64,000 nucleotides of DNA from Microbotryum silenes-acaulis (GCA_003665825.1 QPFY01000001.1:1109001-1173000), one strand, 5' to 3'; positions 44,755 to 56,932 are shown, counted from the stretch's first letter. Numbers and translations: made by a program. Notes: generated by a model not told the origin, from the letters alone.

Positions 44755-47722
44755 TCAAAAGTGGGACTTGTTGGTCCCGCTCGTCAGAAACTCGAAAGCA
44801 GCATCATACGGGTTCTGCTGTGGTGGTAAGGATGTTTCGAACGACGCTTCGTCCCCCAGGAATGAAGGGGTTGCAAAGGGGATGATTGGTGGAACGATGG
44901 ATCCATATGTTAAAGGCGTGGGAAAGATGTTCGCTTGCGTGACCGGCGGCTGGATGGGGTACATCGACATGGAGGAGTACTCGGGTGGGATGATGGGCAG
45001 TATGGGATGTCCAATGACGCATGGAGCGTGAGACAGGGGAGGGGGAGTCGGATCAGGGACCGATGCCGCTCCCGTCGGAGCGATTGGATCGGGCCTCGGC
45101 TGTTCTTTGACATCAACTGCAGGGATTGTTTCGGGTGCTGGCGTCGCTTGTTTGCTGAGGTGATTGAAGCCGTTGCGCAGTGAACGGCGTTGGACGTCTG
45201 CTAGTGCCGAGGACCACGAAGCGAGGGCCAGCATGTTCATCATACTTTCAGACGAAAACAGAAGTATCGAGGTCAGCACCCGCAACAATGATGCACGAAA
45301 GAGTCACAAAGCTCACGTTGTACCCATATCCTTTGTGATGCCCAACTCGGTAATCAATTCCGCCACTTCGGGTGGACGACTACTCCGCATACTCGACCAC
45401 GTCAAACAACACTCCAATACTTCAAAGAGCCTTCTTGCCTGGATCAACGCCGAGGTCCTCGTAATCTCCTTGGCCATGACGACGATCAGTTTGAAAAGTG
45501 CTTGTACGCGTGCACAGGAGGTGGCGTAGAGCTGCAACGCGATCGGCGCTGGATCCTTGGCCGCGGCATCGACGATACGTTGGTGTACCAAAAGATCGAG
45601 TCGGAAAAGATTACGACGATGAAAGTTGAGTAGTGAGATGAGGTCGAACGTGCGTTCGTCGGTCAACTCTTTGCTTGCGAGGGGCGTGAGGTGGCACAGG
45701 ACCGTTGCTTCGGCGTCGTCGAGCCAAAGCCGCACCATCTCTACTCCTCTCCAAATCTCCGAGATGTGATATCCCAGCCCTGCAAGAGCTCCAATTTTCT
45801 ATTCAGAGATAAATACAGTGGTTTGTGTGGCTCGTGGTGACTTACGGTTCCCATTGTCGACTAAGCGCCTATAGAGGCGAGTGATGACAATCCCAATCGA
45901 TGCGGTCTGTTTCCCGAGTTCGGTCCAACCTTGCTTCCGATCGATGATGCGGCTCGGATGGTGAAGAGAACTGAAAAAGGTATCATCCAACTGAATCTGT
46001 GGGAAGTAAAAGCCCAGCTCATCGTTCGAACTGGGGTTGGTGTGGAGAAGGGTTTAGCAAGTCGAGCCCCAAAGATTATAGCCGAAGAGAACTATTCACA
46101 TCGCCGATGGGGTCTTGAGAACGGCAGCAGTCTGTGCGTCTAGGCTCTGAGGGAGAAAGAGAGGAAGAAGGGGAAGGAGAGAGAGCTCAGTAATTAGGTT
46201 CCCCCAATGTATTGATCCGAATCGTGACGGACTTACGAGAAGCGTGTGGCTGAGAGGTCCAATCAGAGCCTCTTGGATCGGCTTCGGCAGCTCCGCCTGC
46301 CGTCGCGTGAGCAGCTTGAACATTTCGATAGCCGAGTCCACGAATCGCCTCTGAGTCCTGATACCTTCCGTCGTCAAGCTAAGACAATGGTCCATTGCGA
46401 GCATCGTATAGATCGCCTCGATCGAAGGATAGGAATCGATCCTAGACTCGGCGTATAGCTTGAGCGCGCGCGTGGCGAAGTGCTGCACAGCTTCTTGACG
46501 TCGTCTTCCGAACGAGACGAGCTTGTCGAATTGCGCGACCGAAGCTTTGATCCCGGAGGGTTCGTCATAGGGTATTTCGGGTTTGGGAGAGGGGCCAATG
46601 AAGAGCTGCCCAATACGCGGAGATCAAGGTCGGGTCAGCTGCTGTGGTCACGTGCTCCCGACGGGCCGCATGTGGGGCGCTTTGGCCTCGCCGGACGACG
46701 GGTTGACTCACCTCGTGATCCGAGAATGTCACAGAGACGGCGATGAGTGCACCACAAAGAGTCTGACATTTTTTTGGGAGACGTTAGACTCTGATTGGGA
46801 ACGTAATATGTGACAGCGGTAGGTACTTGCCTCGGCCGCCACTTCCAACTCGCGCGAGACGCCAGCGGAGTTGTTGAGCAGCGCTTGGAACAGATCGTAA
46901 TCGAGCCCGGGAATGCAAGGGTTGGCCATGTTGAAGCAAAGTCTGTTGAAAGGAGAGTACAGGGTTGGTCTGCCGCAATGATCATAGGGGTCGCTGGAAC
47001 TTACTGGATGAGATGGAAGGTCAAGGCTCCTCCGAGCTCGTACTGATCGGCTTGCACGATGTCGGGTCTTGCGGTGGGTATCCGACGTGACCGCTGATCA
47101 GCAGTGGAGCGGCAGGAAGAAGCAACAATAACACGACTGACTTGGTGTCCACTGCGAGCTCTGGCGGCTTCGGTTCCTGTGCGTGTGCACGTGCTTGTGC
47201 TTGGGCACTGTCGCATCTCTTTCGACGTTTGCGAGGTTGAGCCTCACCGGGGCACCTGTGAATTTGGGTCGCAAAGCACGGTGCGCTCAGTGTCAGCGCA
47301 GCGTGGTGAAACAAACACGTGATTTCGTACTCACTTGAGATCGGCCTCGTCACAAGCAATGCAACTCTCGGAGGTCTCGGCCTGCCATGCGCACTTGATC
47401 CGTCTTGCGCGACAGGGCTGCCGGTCGGTGGGGGGGCCAGACGTGGGGTGACGGTGCTAGGATCAGATCGAGTCATGCACTTCGGCAATCAGGGAGGACG
47501 GGAGCTCGGATGACTGACCTCACACGCGAGGCGTCGCCTACCAGACTTGGCTGGCTTCTTAACGGTCGTAGGACGCTTGTCCAACGCTACGACGGACGAC
47601 GATGAGGAGGAGGCATCGATTGCATTTGTGCTCGTGCTCGAGCTGGCGACGGGAGCAGTCGAGGTCGATACCTGAGGAGGCGGCAGATCCAAATCGTGTG
47701 TTGGACCAAACATTGCATCCAT
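44755..47722 (-). CDS. Zn(II)2Cys6 fungal transcription factor
   Basis: Minus-strand exons 47722-47519, 47417-47335, 47255-47142, 47067-47005, 46942-46831, 46762-46712, 46605-46237, 46131-46100, 46030-45846, 45779-45317 and 45244-44755 encode 721 residues. The binuclear zinc cluster at about residues 64-100 reads ACEPCRARRIKCAW, then CIACDEADLKC, followed by a basic run (RKRRKR). It is split by two introns. The middle region (QADQYELGGALTFHLIQLCF, ELEVAAETLCGALIAV) is the helical domain usual for these regulators. A Pro-rich C-terminus follows. The intron 46830-46763 starts with GC (GCAAGT); no GT donor keeps the frame there. The regulated pathway is unknown. The gene is head to head with the methyltransferase gene. 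Confidence 0.87.
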
Positions 47723-48045
47723 TTGAGCTCGTGTGGGGAGCGTCTGGCGGGGTCTCAGGTCAGGTGCGCAGTGAGGACGAGAACAGACCAGAAGAGGAGG
47801 CGCTCCAGCGATCGGAGCCAGTTCGGCCGTCGCAGGCCGTCGCTAGCCGTCGTAGCCGTCGCCAGCCGTCGGAGCGCCGTCGGAGCGCCTTATGAACGCG
47901 CTTGAACGCGTGAACCCTCGTGAAGCGGCCGAAAGAGGCCGAAAGCGGCTCGGAGCGGTCGAGTGCCCGAGGACGACTCCGCGCACGCGGCTCGCTTCTT
48001 CGCCATGCACCTCCTGTTCGAGGCACCATCCCATCCATAAGCCGA
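47723..48045. promoter_or_regulatory. Divergent promoter with a GCCGTCG repeat cluster
   Basis: This 323-bp region lies between two divergent start codons. From about 47826 to 47888 the heptamer GCCGTCG occurs six times with spacings of about 2-4 bp, the last two in the form GCCGTCGGAGC. Zn(II)2Cys6 proteins bind CGG triplets, and this cluster is rich in them. A regulatory role, possibly including autoregulation by the adjacent factor, is inference. Confidence 0.5.
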
Positions 48046-49623
48046 ATGCACGATTCAACCCAAGTCGATCGGCTGCGGATCCAATCTCAGCTGCTCAAAC
48101 TCACCCGACACTACCAAGCCAAATCACCGACGACCTCGACGCTGATCCCAGCTTCGCAGTTTCCGACCGACCGACAACTGTCGTCCGAGACTACGCAGCA
48201 ACAGCTCGTACAGCTCTTGATCGACGAACAAAACGAGCACGATTCAAATCAAGAAGCCGGTGTATGGGAAAAAGTGTTCTGGAGGAGGATCGTCAAAAGC
48301 ATCGAGGCGGGCTTCGCAGACAGGAGACGAGACGGCGAGGGCGAACAGGTCGATGACGAGGTCAGCAGCGCGTCAGTCGCCCTCGTTTCGGGTGAAATTG
48401 ACAGGAATTGACTTCACAGGAAGTCCACCCGAGCATCCTGGAGGAGATGGTCAAGCATCTCTCGGCCTCGTCGACCTCAACTCCGAGCTCGAGATCGAGA
48501 AGATGGTGTTGGGGGCCTCTGCTGCAGAGGGACAGATGGAAATCGGTCGCAACCCACGAAGAGGGCAGGATGATCAGTGCTGGTCAGTTCACCTATCCTT
48601 CATACAGCTGTGGTCCAATGCTGACCCACCCTCATTCACGGTTCTCGGCACTTTCAGGAACGACTGGACTAAGAACTTGGTAAGCTTGAGAGAGAGCGGA
48701 AACCGGCAAAAACAAAAAGACCGAGGCTGACGCTACGGAACAAAATCGTGTAGGAAGGCTTCAATAGCGCTATCAAATTATCTAATCGCCTCTCCTACCC
48801 TCGTTTCAGGCGCCGCCGCTCCACCGACGGTCGTCGAGCTCGGCGCCGGCATGGGGCTCGTCTCTCTCGTCGCTGCATCTCTGCACCCGACGATACGAGT
48901 CATTTCGACGGACGTCAACCCTGATGTGCTAGTCCAACTCGAGCAGAACGTTCGCAATAGTGAGTCGCCCTGAGAAAATATGGTGTGCCGCACATCGTGC
49001 GAAAATTTTGATCAATGCTCGCAATGGCAATCACAGACGGCCTGGACGATCGGATACGAGTCTCGTCGCTGGACTGGGAAGACGTGAATTCTTCTGAGCG
49101 TGTACCTACTGGCGTTTGGGCACCCGAAGAGTATGAGTCCCTCCTCATCCTTGGCGCCGACATTGTGAGTGCGATCAGGCGCTGATCGACGTCGCCGTCG
49201 ACGGTCATCGCTGAGCAGCGCCCTCAACGCGTCGCACGTAGGTCTATGATCCGACATTAGCGTCATACCTGGCTGCCACACTCTTTCTGCTGCTTAGACC
49301 CGCCACGGAGGACCTGCCGGCGAAAGATGCCGCTTCGACAAGAACTGCGCTCATCGCAGGAACAATCCGCAACGAGTCTACCTGGGAACATTTCCTCACC
49401 GAATGCAGTAAGTATCGTCTATATCGCTTTTGCCCAATTTACAAAAAACTCCCACTTACCAATAATATGCCTTCTGATTTCCCACCGCAAAGCCTCTCGG
49501 TCGTTGTTGATCGGGCCCGTCGACTTGCTGATCCCGCCCGAGGACGGTGGCATAGTGGGTACAGAAGGTTGGGAAGGCGAAGGCGAGGTCCGATTGATCA
49601 AAATTGTAGCAAAGCCTTTGTAA
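48046..49623 (+). CDS. Seven-beta-strand protein-lysine methyltransferase (FAM86/EFM3-like)
   Basis: Seven exons (48046-48360, 48420-48582, 48658-48679, 48754-48959, 49037-49164, 49242-49407, 49493-49623) encode 376 residues. The N-terminal FAM86-type region ends in a block reading VHPSILEEMVKHL. SAM-binding motif I is VVELGAGMGLVSLVAASLHP, the acidic residue of motif II follows in ISTDVNPDVL, and SLLILGADIVYDP is the post-motif block of the lysine methyltransferase group (METTL21/FAM86). The SAGTTGLRTWKASIALSNYL block just before motif I favours the FAM86/EFM3 branch, whose known substrate is elongation factor 2. Exon 3 is 22 nt. The intron 48583-48657 is 75 nt with no in-frame stop. Confidence 0.78.
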
Positions 49624-51171
49624 GGAAGTACCTTTTCCCATCACTTTGTCTGTGCACAAGGTGCGCGCCCAACTCCGCACCCAACTCTGCACCCAACTCC
49701 GCTCAATCCGCTACAGGGTTCAAAAGGACGCGGCAAAAGGTTGCCCAAAATTGGCTCAAGACGGACGACGGTCAAGACTTCGACAAGCTGTGTACGATAC
49801 CCTAGACGCTGCCCTCAAAGTCTGCGCCGACTTGCCCAATCTTCCTTCTAGCCCCGCCCGCTCAAAGTGGTCTTTTCTGAGTGGCAGGGCCTCTCAGCGC
49901 GACGACAGCACCTTCGCCGCCAGCTTCCTCACGCAGGACCAGCTTTGCTCAGCAGGGCGCCGATTCGGCGGTAGACGATTCTCAACGCGGGGCGGCCGTT
50001 CACGTCCCATTCGAGACCGTTCGGATTGCAAGAAGCGAATTACGGCAACGGTACCACGGGCCTATCAAGCGGATTGATCGAGCAACAGTGTGGACGGCCC
50101 GCCCGCTGAGTAAGTGAGTCGGACGTCAGTCGAGAGTTCGCGTCGAGGGTCCTCGGCCGCCGAATCGTCACGAGGACTGCAGTCGTCACGTGAGCTGCAG
50201 GCCAACGAACCGAACCCTTTCGAAAGAGAGGATCGAGGGTGAGAACGATTAGTCCGCGGCTCGCAGAGGCAACGACACGCACACGATGGAGAAAGAACCT
50301 AGAACGATAGCTACCATATGTAATGCAGCAAGGGCAGGACCGCACCTACCCATGCGAGACAAGCGTCACTCCAAAGAGGTGGTAGGGATCCCGACCGAGT
50401 GCCGCGGCGCGCACTTTTGGGCGGCTGTTGCAGAGCTAAGCGCTGCACAGGAGCCAGAGGAAGAGCCTGCGCACCCGAATGCCGCACCAATCGCGGAGTC
50501 AGTCAACGCCATCGCAAATGAGAGAAGTCGCGCCATCAAAGAGCCTTCCAGACCAGAGTTCGTCACACAGGGACTGCAATGACAGGTACTGCGTTGCCCG
50601 TACCTGGTGGGCGGCGTTTCGGCGGCGTTTGGCTCAGTAATCGTCTAACCCATCATTCGTCGGACTTACATGTGCTGCGGTGATTGATGTCAGGCCTGGT
50701 CGTCCAGCCTTGCAGGTAACAATAGACAAGTATGTCCTCCTAGTAGTACATGGGTTTGTAGGAGAAGGTAAGGTCTACTTCCTTGCGGTGCCCAAGGCCG
50801 CACACGGACCTTCACAACTCCTCCGAAAGGTGAGTCGACGACTCGAAGCAGGCGTTTTCGTTTCCTTGACTGGACGTATAAGTGACGCGCGCTGGCGCGT
50901 CGGAGGAAAATGTTTCCTGGGTTGCGCCTGACCACTGGGCCAAAGTCCGTGCGGGCGCGTGTGATGATGGAGCGCGGCGCCGGCTTCGGCGCGTGCACGC
51001 TGTCTTTCGTTCAGCCAACGGACGAAGTCGAAAAGTCGAAGACGACACTTGCCAACGCGAGGCGTCTCCTTCACATCTCCGACTCAAGCACCACTTGGAG
51101 TTCATTAGCTCGAATTGAAGGTTTCTGGGCCACCTACTCGTATCTCAGCACCGTCCCACCATCCTGAAGCG
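49624..51171. other. Intergenic region with a short tandem repeat
   Basis: About 1.5 kb with no supportable gene. Near 49664-49701 the unit CCAACTCYGCAC repeats about three times just after the methyltransferase stop. Open frames around 49650-50080 and 50680-51100 show no recognisable motifs. Confidence 0.4.
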
Positions 51172-52340
51172 ATGTTGACGGAGTACCTACCCACTGCTCG
51201 GCTCGTGCTTTCGTGGCTCATCATCGTGTCGGCGCTCCTCAACTCGGGCTTTTCAGCTTGGCTGATTGGTTTCCAAGCTCTCCGAACGGTCAGTTCTAGT
51301 TCAGTGCAGGACATCCCCCCACAGGGCGAGGCGCGGGCCGGACTCCGCTGATGATGACAATGACTGGCAATGGACACGTACGATTTGCTGACCTTCGGAC
51401 TCCGTTCATGTGCCAATCGCGCCCCATTGCGACCCTACTACAGCACGGCTACCAGAAACCCGTCCCTGCGATTCTCGTCATTAGTTTTTTCGCCTTGTCT
51501 TTTCAGACTTTCTTCCTCTACTTCAAAGCGTTCAACACCTCGCGCGCATGGACGACCAAGCTCGCGTTGTTCGTTAAATCAATCGCTTGCGAGTTGATCG
51601 TCACCGGTGCTTTGGGCGGTATGATGTTAGTCAGCGTCGCGGATCTTTCGTCAGAGTGAGTGGAGCGCTGTCGATCTGTTCTGATCGTGAGGGCTCGAAG
51701 AACCGCTTCGCTGACCGGGTGGCCCTTCGATTGTCGGCTCCCGCTGAATCTTCACTTCAGCACGCCGGGGTAAGTTCAGCCCATCTATCGTCAAGCCCTG
51801 CCCGAAAATCTAATCTGAGTCTGAATTTTGATCCCTTACAGCCTGCTGAGCTCTTGCGGCGGATACCTCATGTGCCGACTCTTGACGGCTGTTTTTGCTC
51901 TTGCATGGCTGTGAGCTCGACTTTTGCGCTCGGACCCTCACTTCTGTGCCCCACTAACGAGACCTCCGTACAATCCGAACTTTAGCAACGTCCTCTTTCT
52001 CGGCCTCTCCTTCACCCTCCTCCTCATCTCGTTCCTCTACTTCACCATCAAGCGTCGTCGCGCGATCCCTGCCTTGACGGTCCCCTTCGGCGATGTCAAC
52101 TGGGCCGAATATTCCATCCGTCGTCGTCGAGCACAGCAAACCCCGATCCCTCTTCGAGTCTCACCACGAACGGACGAGTACAAAGAACCCCTCGATAGCG
52201 GACGAGGCCAAGTCGACGAGGTATTTGTTGTTGTTGATACGACCGAGTCCGAGAAGGCTGAGCAAGCTACGACCGGTCTGGGCTTGCATGAGCGGAGGAA
52301 GAGTCGTGATATCGATGTGGGAACGAACGTTCAGATGTGA
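51172..52340 (+). CDS. Uncharacterised multi-pass membrane protein
   Basis: Exons 51172-51288, 51444-51655, 51842-51910 and 51986-52340 join in phase to give 250 residues. A further 9-nt block (51761-51769) with good splice borders could add three residues without changing the frame. About five hydrophobic segments are visible: LVLSWLIIVSALLNSGF, AILVISFFALSFQTFFLYF, IACELIVTGALGGMMLVSVA, YLMCRLLTAVFALAWL and VLFLGLSFTLLLISFLYFTI. These are followed by a soluble tail of about 90 residues rich in charged residues. The layout resembles the small multi-pass proteins common in basidiomycetes, but I cannot assign a function. The intron of 155 nt after exon 1 is long for this locus and may hide another exon. 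Confidence 0.55.
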
Positions 52341-52606
52341 TGAATCGAAGTTGGACCTCCCCCAATTTACTATGTATACCTTGCATCGCATCTTTCCTTG
52401 CAATCCTCAAACCGAACCTACAGCGCAACTCGTTCTCCATCGCCAAGTCTTCGAGAGTTCCGGAGAGAGGAGCAAGCAAGCTCGGGCTCACGACCGGCAC
52501 AGCCGGCCCGGTCGTGCCGTGATCCTGTGCTCAGACCAGTTAGGACCTCACCTTGTGATTGGCACTTGTGCTTCCTTCACATTGCGTTTCAAGTCGTTCG
52601 GAGAGG

Positions 52607-54749
52607 ATGCAAGCCTATCGAAACCCCATCAGTGAGCTCTGACGAACTTTCACATCCCTGTGATGAGCTACACACTGACATCGTCTGGGATGCCGTCGCA
52701 CCGCTCTCGCAACCTACGCCTCTAGTCCCGGGTTTCAATCCCGACCCATGTGAGTCCATTCCTCTGCGCGACTTCGAAGAGCCAATGATATCAGTCCTGA
52801 ACTGCTTGATCTCCACTTCACAGCCTGCATCTGTGTGGATGGTGTCTTCTACCTCGTCACCTCAACGTTCCTCTACTTCCCCGGGATCCCCGTCTACGCT
52901 TCCCGAGATTTGGTAAACTGGACCCAGATCGGTGAGTCTCTTGCTCTCGACCACCTAACCCGTAACATCCTTCTGACCAATATATTTAACGATCTCATGT
53001 AACAGGGAATGTCGCCTCTCGACCATCCCAAATCACTCGGTTGACCGAATGCGAAATTCGTTACCCCATCGGAGGAGGACTTTGGGCCCCGACGATCCGT
53101 CATCACGAGGGCGAGTTCTTCGTCACCGTCACGCTCGTGTTCCCTCAAATGAAGTATGAAGATCCGAAGAGATGGGATAATGTACGTCTTTTTCTAAAAT
53201 CTACTCGATGGTTGGGGGGGGGGCATTCCTCGCATGAGACCCGATCCTGACCTTAATTTTCCATCCCTCGACACTTTCGTCCAGCTCTTGTTCAAGACAA
53301 AGGACCCACGAAAGGGATGGTCGGATCCTGTTCGATTCAATTATCCGGGGTATGACACCTCTTTGGCGTGGGATCGGGAAGGTGTGGCGCACGTACAGGG
53401 GTCTTTCTATTGGCGGGTGAGTGGGACCGAGAGCTGTGTGTCTGAGACCCATGACGATGAATGCTGAGTATCTCCAACTTCTGTAGGTCCGACCGGAAAT
53501 TTCACACATCACCATCAACACGGATACGGGAAAACCCCTGTCGGCTAGTCAAGGACCGGAAAAGATTTGGTCGGGTGAAGGTGGCAAAGCGCCTGAAGCG
53601 CCGCACTGCTATTGGAGAGAGGGGTGGTGGTGGATCATCATCGCAGAGGGTAAGCTTAAGTGATTCTCGCAATCTGAACCCGAAGTTGACGGAGCGGGGA
53701 CGTACTTTTCAGGTGGTACCGAGCTCGGCCATCGGTGCACCATGGCGCGTTCACGCTCCTTAACCGCACCCCTATCCGACTGGGAAACCTGTCCCTCCAA
53801 CCCCGTACTCCAATCCATAACCCTGCCACCCGTCGGAGCCTCCAGCTCGGACTCTTCCCTCGATTCCTACTTCATGACCGTCGGGCATGCGGATCTCTTA
53901 CAATCGTCGGCGAATGGGCAATGGTTCGCCGTGGCGCTTGCGACGAGGGATGGGATTGAGGACTTCCCTATGGGGAGGGAGACGGTGTTGGTGCCCGTTG
54001 AGTGGGAGGAGAGGGATGAGGAAGGGAATCTCAAGTGGCCTGTGTTTGGTAAGGTCAGGTCGAAGATGTGGGCGAAGTTGCCAGTTGGTGCTGGGGGGCA
54101 AGAAGAGAAGGGGATCGAGCCTTTGAAGGAGGGAGGGACCGAAAATTTGCTCGAGCTGTGTGCGAAGCAAGAAGAGGATGGACAATGGCCTCTGCACGCC
54201 TTGTTCCTTAGATTACCGGACCCGAAGGCGTATACTTTGGATCGATCGACGCCATCGCTCAATCTTCGACCAAACTCAAGCTCGACGCTTCTCGACCAAG
54301 GCAAGGCAGGAACGACGACGTTGATCGCTCGTCGTCAGACCGACCTCGAAGGATCAATGACGACGAAGATGACGTTCCCCAGGGGAATCGAAGGTCTCGA
54401 AGCGGGCTTGACCGTCTTCTTGGACGCCACACACCATCATGCACTGACCATTTCGGGCGATCAAAAACGAGTGATCGCCAGGTCCGCAGGTGGGGTTGAG
54501 CACGGCAACGGCCTCGAGGTCACGGACACACCGGGCACGATTGATCTCAGAGTTGAGTGGACAACATCGGAGTACAGCTTCTTGGCCCGGATCGGCGATA
54601 AGTCGGAATGGACAAAGATTGGGCAGGGCAAGGCGAGCGCGGTCTCTGGCGGGTTCACAGGGGTCGTTGTGGGCTTGTTCGCCCAAGGGGATGAGTCGAA
54701 GGAGGTTGTCGTCTCTGAATGGGTCTACCAAAGTACTCGGACATGGTAG
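52607..54749 (+). CDS. Glycoside hydrolase family 43 (beta-xylosidase/arabinofuranosidase type)
   Basis: Seven exons (52607-52631, 52726-52749, 52824-52931, 53006-53181, 53285-53416, 53487-53649, 53713-54749) encode 554 residues. The start NPIIPGFNPDPSCICVDGVF carries the family's catalytic-base aspartate (NPDPS). FPGIPVYASRDLVNWTQIG and GGLWAPTIRHHEGEFFV are typical blade motifs of the five-bladed propeller, and PHCYWREGWWWIIIAEGGT matches the proposed acid-residue region (a YYLxxAEGGT-like block). The C-terminal 200 residues form the beta-sandwich usual in GH43 xylosidases. No signal peptide is visible, so the enzyme is probably intracellular and acts on imported xylo- or arabino-oligosaccharides. 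The first coding exon (25 nt) and the next (24 nt) are both tiny. Confidence 0.9.
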
Positions 54750-54909
54750 ATTCATTTTCCGAGAAACCCCTTCAATGTATGCCAAGTTGAGACAAAACTT
54801 CTGGAACTGAATATTTCACAAGCGTAGAGAGAGATACGGACAACACGAACAACGAAAGAGTACGAAACGACAACAGAATGCGACCTACTCGAATTTTCCA
54901 GGACTCGAT

Positions 54910-55254
54910 TTACTGTAGGAAGCGGTGAATACTTTCTTCGGTCGCAAGGCAATGCAGTGGTTGAGGGCGCACGATGCGCAGGGCACGGAAGCCTATGTGA
55001 GTGGTGGGGTTCCAAATAGGACGATTGCTACTGATGCTCACCAAGCCTCGCATCCTGTCAGAGTCAAGACCCAAACGAGGGAAATAACAATAAGAGGATA
55101 GAACGAAGAAGGATGCAAGATCTACCCAACGTTGTACCGCGAAGGGTTCAACGTCGATAGCACGTTTGAGTGTGCGTGCGCGGAAGATGAAGATTTGAAG
55201 CAGATGGCAAAGATTGGATGCTGAAGGATGAGTCGGGTCAAGGTGTGGGAACAC
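54910..55254 (-). pseudogene. Possible voltage-gated cation-channel fragment (S3-S4-like)
   Basis: A minus-strand frame reads RWVDLASFFVLSSYCYFPRL and then, after 51 intron-like bases, GFRALRIVRPQPLHCLATEE. The spacing of Arg every three residues after a hydrophobic segment recalls the voltage sensor of Cch1-type calcium channels (FRAL.xLR.xRLL). The two parts share a frame only if the intron-like bases are read through, because the GT donor does not keep phase. No other channel domains are nearby. It is probably a relic fragment, or a coincidence. Confidence 0.3.
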
Positions 55255-55282
55255 TATGGATCGAATATTACAACTGAAGAGA

Positions 55283-55470
55283 GAAGAAGGAGAGAGAGAG
55301 AGAGAGAGAAGGGCTACGAAGAGAGACTAAATACTCCGACCAACGGTGCCGAGCTCGCGTGTACGCTTTGCGTCGAATGCTTTGTTCGCATCTTGTTCGG
55401 ATCCAGAGAGGGAACCGCGATGTCGCGGATGAGGAGTTCGGATCCGGAGAGGGAACGGATGAGGAGTTCG
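55283..55470 (+). repeat. AG dinucleotide run and a short direct repeat
   Basis: An (AG)n run lies near 55290-55310. About 120 bp further, GATGAGGAGTTCGG occurs twice (near 55428 and 55457) inside a slightly longer imperfect repeat of GATCCRGAGAGGGAACSG. This is low-complexity sequence of no evident function. Confidence 0.5.
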
Positions 55471-55560
55471 GGTGAGAGGTGGTTGCTTGAAGATCTTGAT
55501 TATGACACTCCCCTTCCTTTTACCTCAAACGTCCTCAGTTGAGTCCAGATGGAGGACTAG

Positions 55561-55938
55561 TTGTTGCAAGATGCACTGAACGCGAACCCAGGGAAATGGG
55601 TCGAGATCCAACAAAGCGACGGCGAGTCAAAGTCTTGGCTATTGCGCAGAGGTGACCATGTCGCTCCATACGCGTATCAAGTTGTCGCGGGAGGAAGGCG
55701 TGGTCTTTGGCATGTTTTGGATCCACTCGGTTTGTGTTACTGGATCACAAGCGATGAACTGGAGCCTAGAGGGGTTGGTGACCTGATATACGCAGGAGAC
55801 CGGGTATACAGGCGCCCTAGGGAAGCACGAAGGTTCAACGAGGCGGAGGGTCACAAGTGGGCGGAGGCTCGAGCAAGTTTCGCTCCATCTCGTGTACTGA
55901 AGTCGGCGTTTCTTTGTTCCCCGTTCCCAGAGAAGTGA
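55561..55938 (+). other. Open frame of about 125 codons, unrecognised
   Basis: An uninterrupted frame with protein-like content (WVEIQQSDGESKSWLLRRGD, then YWITSDELEP and YAGDRVYRRPREA) but no ATG at its start. It could be a chromatin-reader-like or transposon-derived fragment. I recognise no family. Confidence 0.25.
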
Positions 55939-56925
55939 CCAGAAAGAAATTCATTCATGTTCTGATACCAAGTCGACTCGTTCAACGCATCTATCGGTCA
56001 CTTTGAGCTACCCTTCGCTTCGACTTTAGTTCTACCGAGCCCACCCGGTCCGTATGGTCGAAGATCCGAATGGACGCCGTCTCTCAAGTAAGCAGAGCAA
56101 CCAACAAAGTCAATTCTTACCAAGAATAACCAAACACACCTCACAAGCATCAGACGGCAAGAGTGTCGGGTCTTGTACTCCCTCGGCGATTTAGTACGAG
56201 ATGTCCTTTGGAACTGCGGCGGGACAAAATCGTGACCGATGCAACCACTAAAATCGGATGCAGATTGGCTCCACGACCTGCCATCCAGCGTGCCGTCACT
56301 TCACGCTACCAACGGTCTTTGTATCGAAGCTCGCAAGAAGAAGGACTGGCGTGAGTTCATGCTCGGCGGACCATATGACAAGATCTTATGACCTCGGCTT
56401 GATCATTATCGGCATCGTTATCGATCGGCATCCTTCCCTGCGCTTCTTACATGGGCATCCTCGGTATCTTGATGTTTCGTCGATCTTCAATTTACGACTT
56501 AATCCACCATTCAGGATGTGCTCCGACGGATACAAGCGCAACAAAACGGTCCTCAAGAAGGGCGACTCGAGACTCGTTGGTAGCTCGGATTGGCCTCGCC
56601 GAACCCGCGATCTCAATTGACCGGTGCCTTACTCTAGCCATTGGAACTCCAAACACGGTGAAATGTTCGCACAGTTTCTGGGGAAGGCATTTCAAAAGCA
56701 AAAGATATATCTTGTAATCCACGTGTTCAAAGCCTGCTTTTTTCATTGCTCTTTACACTGCTGTCCGAGCCTTGAAAAGGTTTTGAAGTGAGGCGGCTGC
56801 GAGCGGGACTGAAGCGTGTTTTTCAAGCTTAGGCATACCATCTTTACGTGTACCTGGTGTTGGTGTAAAACTACCGACTTCGGGCAAGTTATGCAACAAG
56901 AGAGTACTATGACCATGTACATCAT
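55939..56925. other. Gene-poor stretch
   Basis: About 1 kb with no supportable gene. Short frames near 56160-56740 lack recognisable motifs and overlap one another on both strands. Confidence 0.35.
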
Positions 56926-56932
56926 GTGTTCG

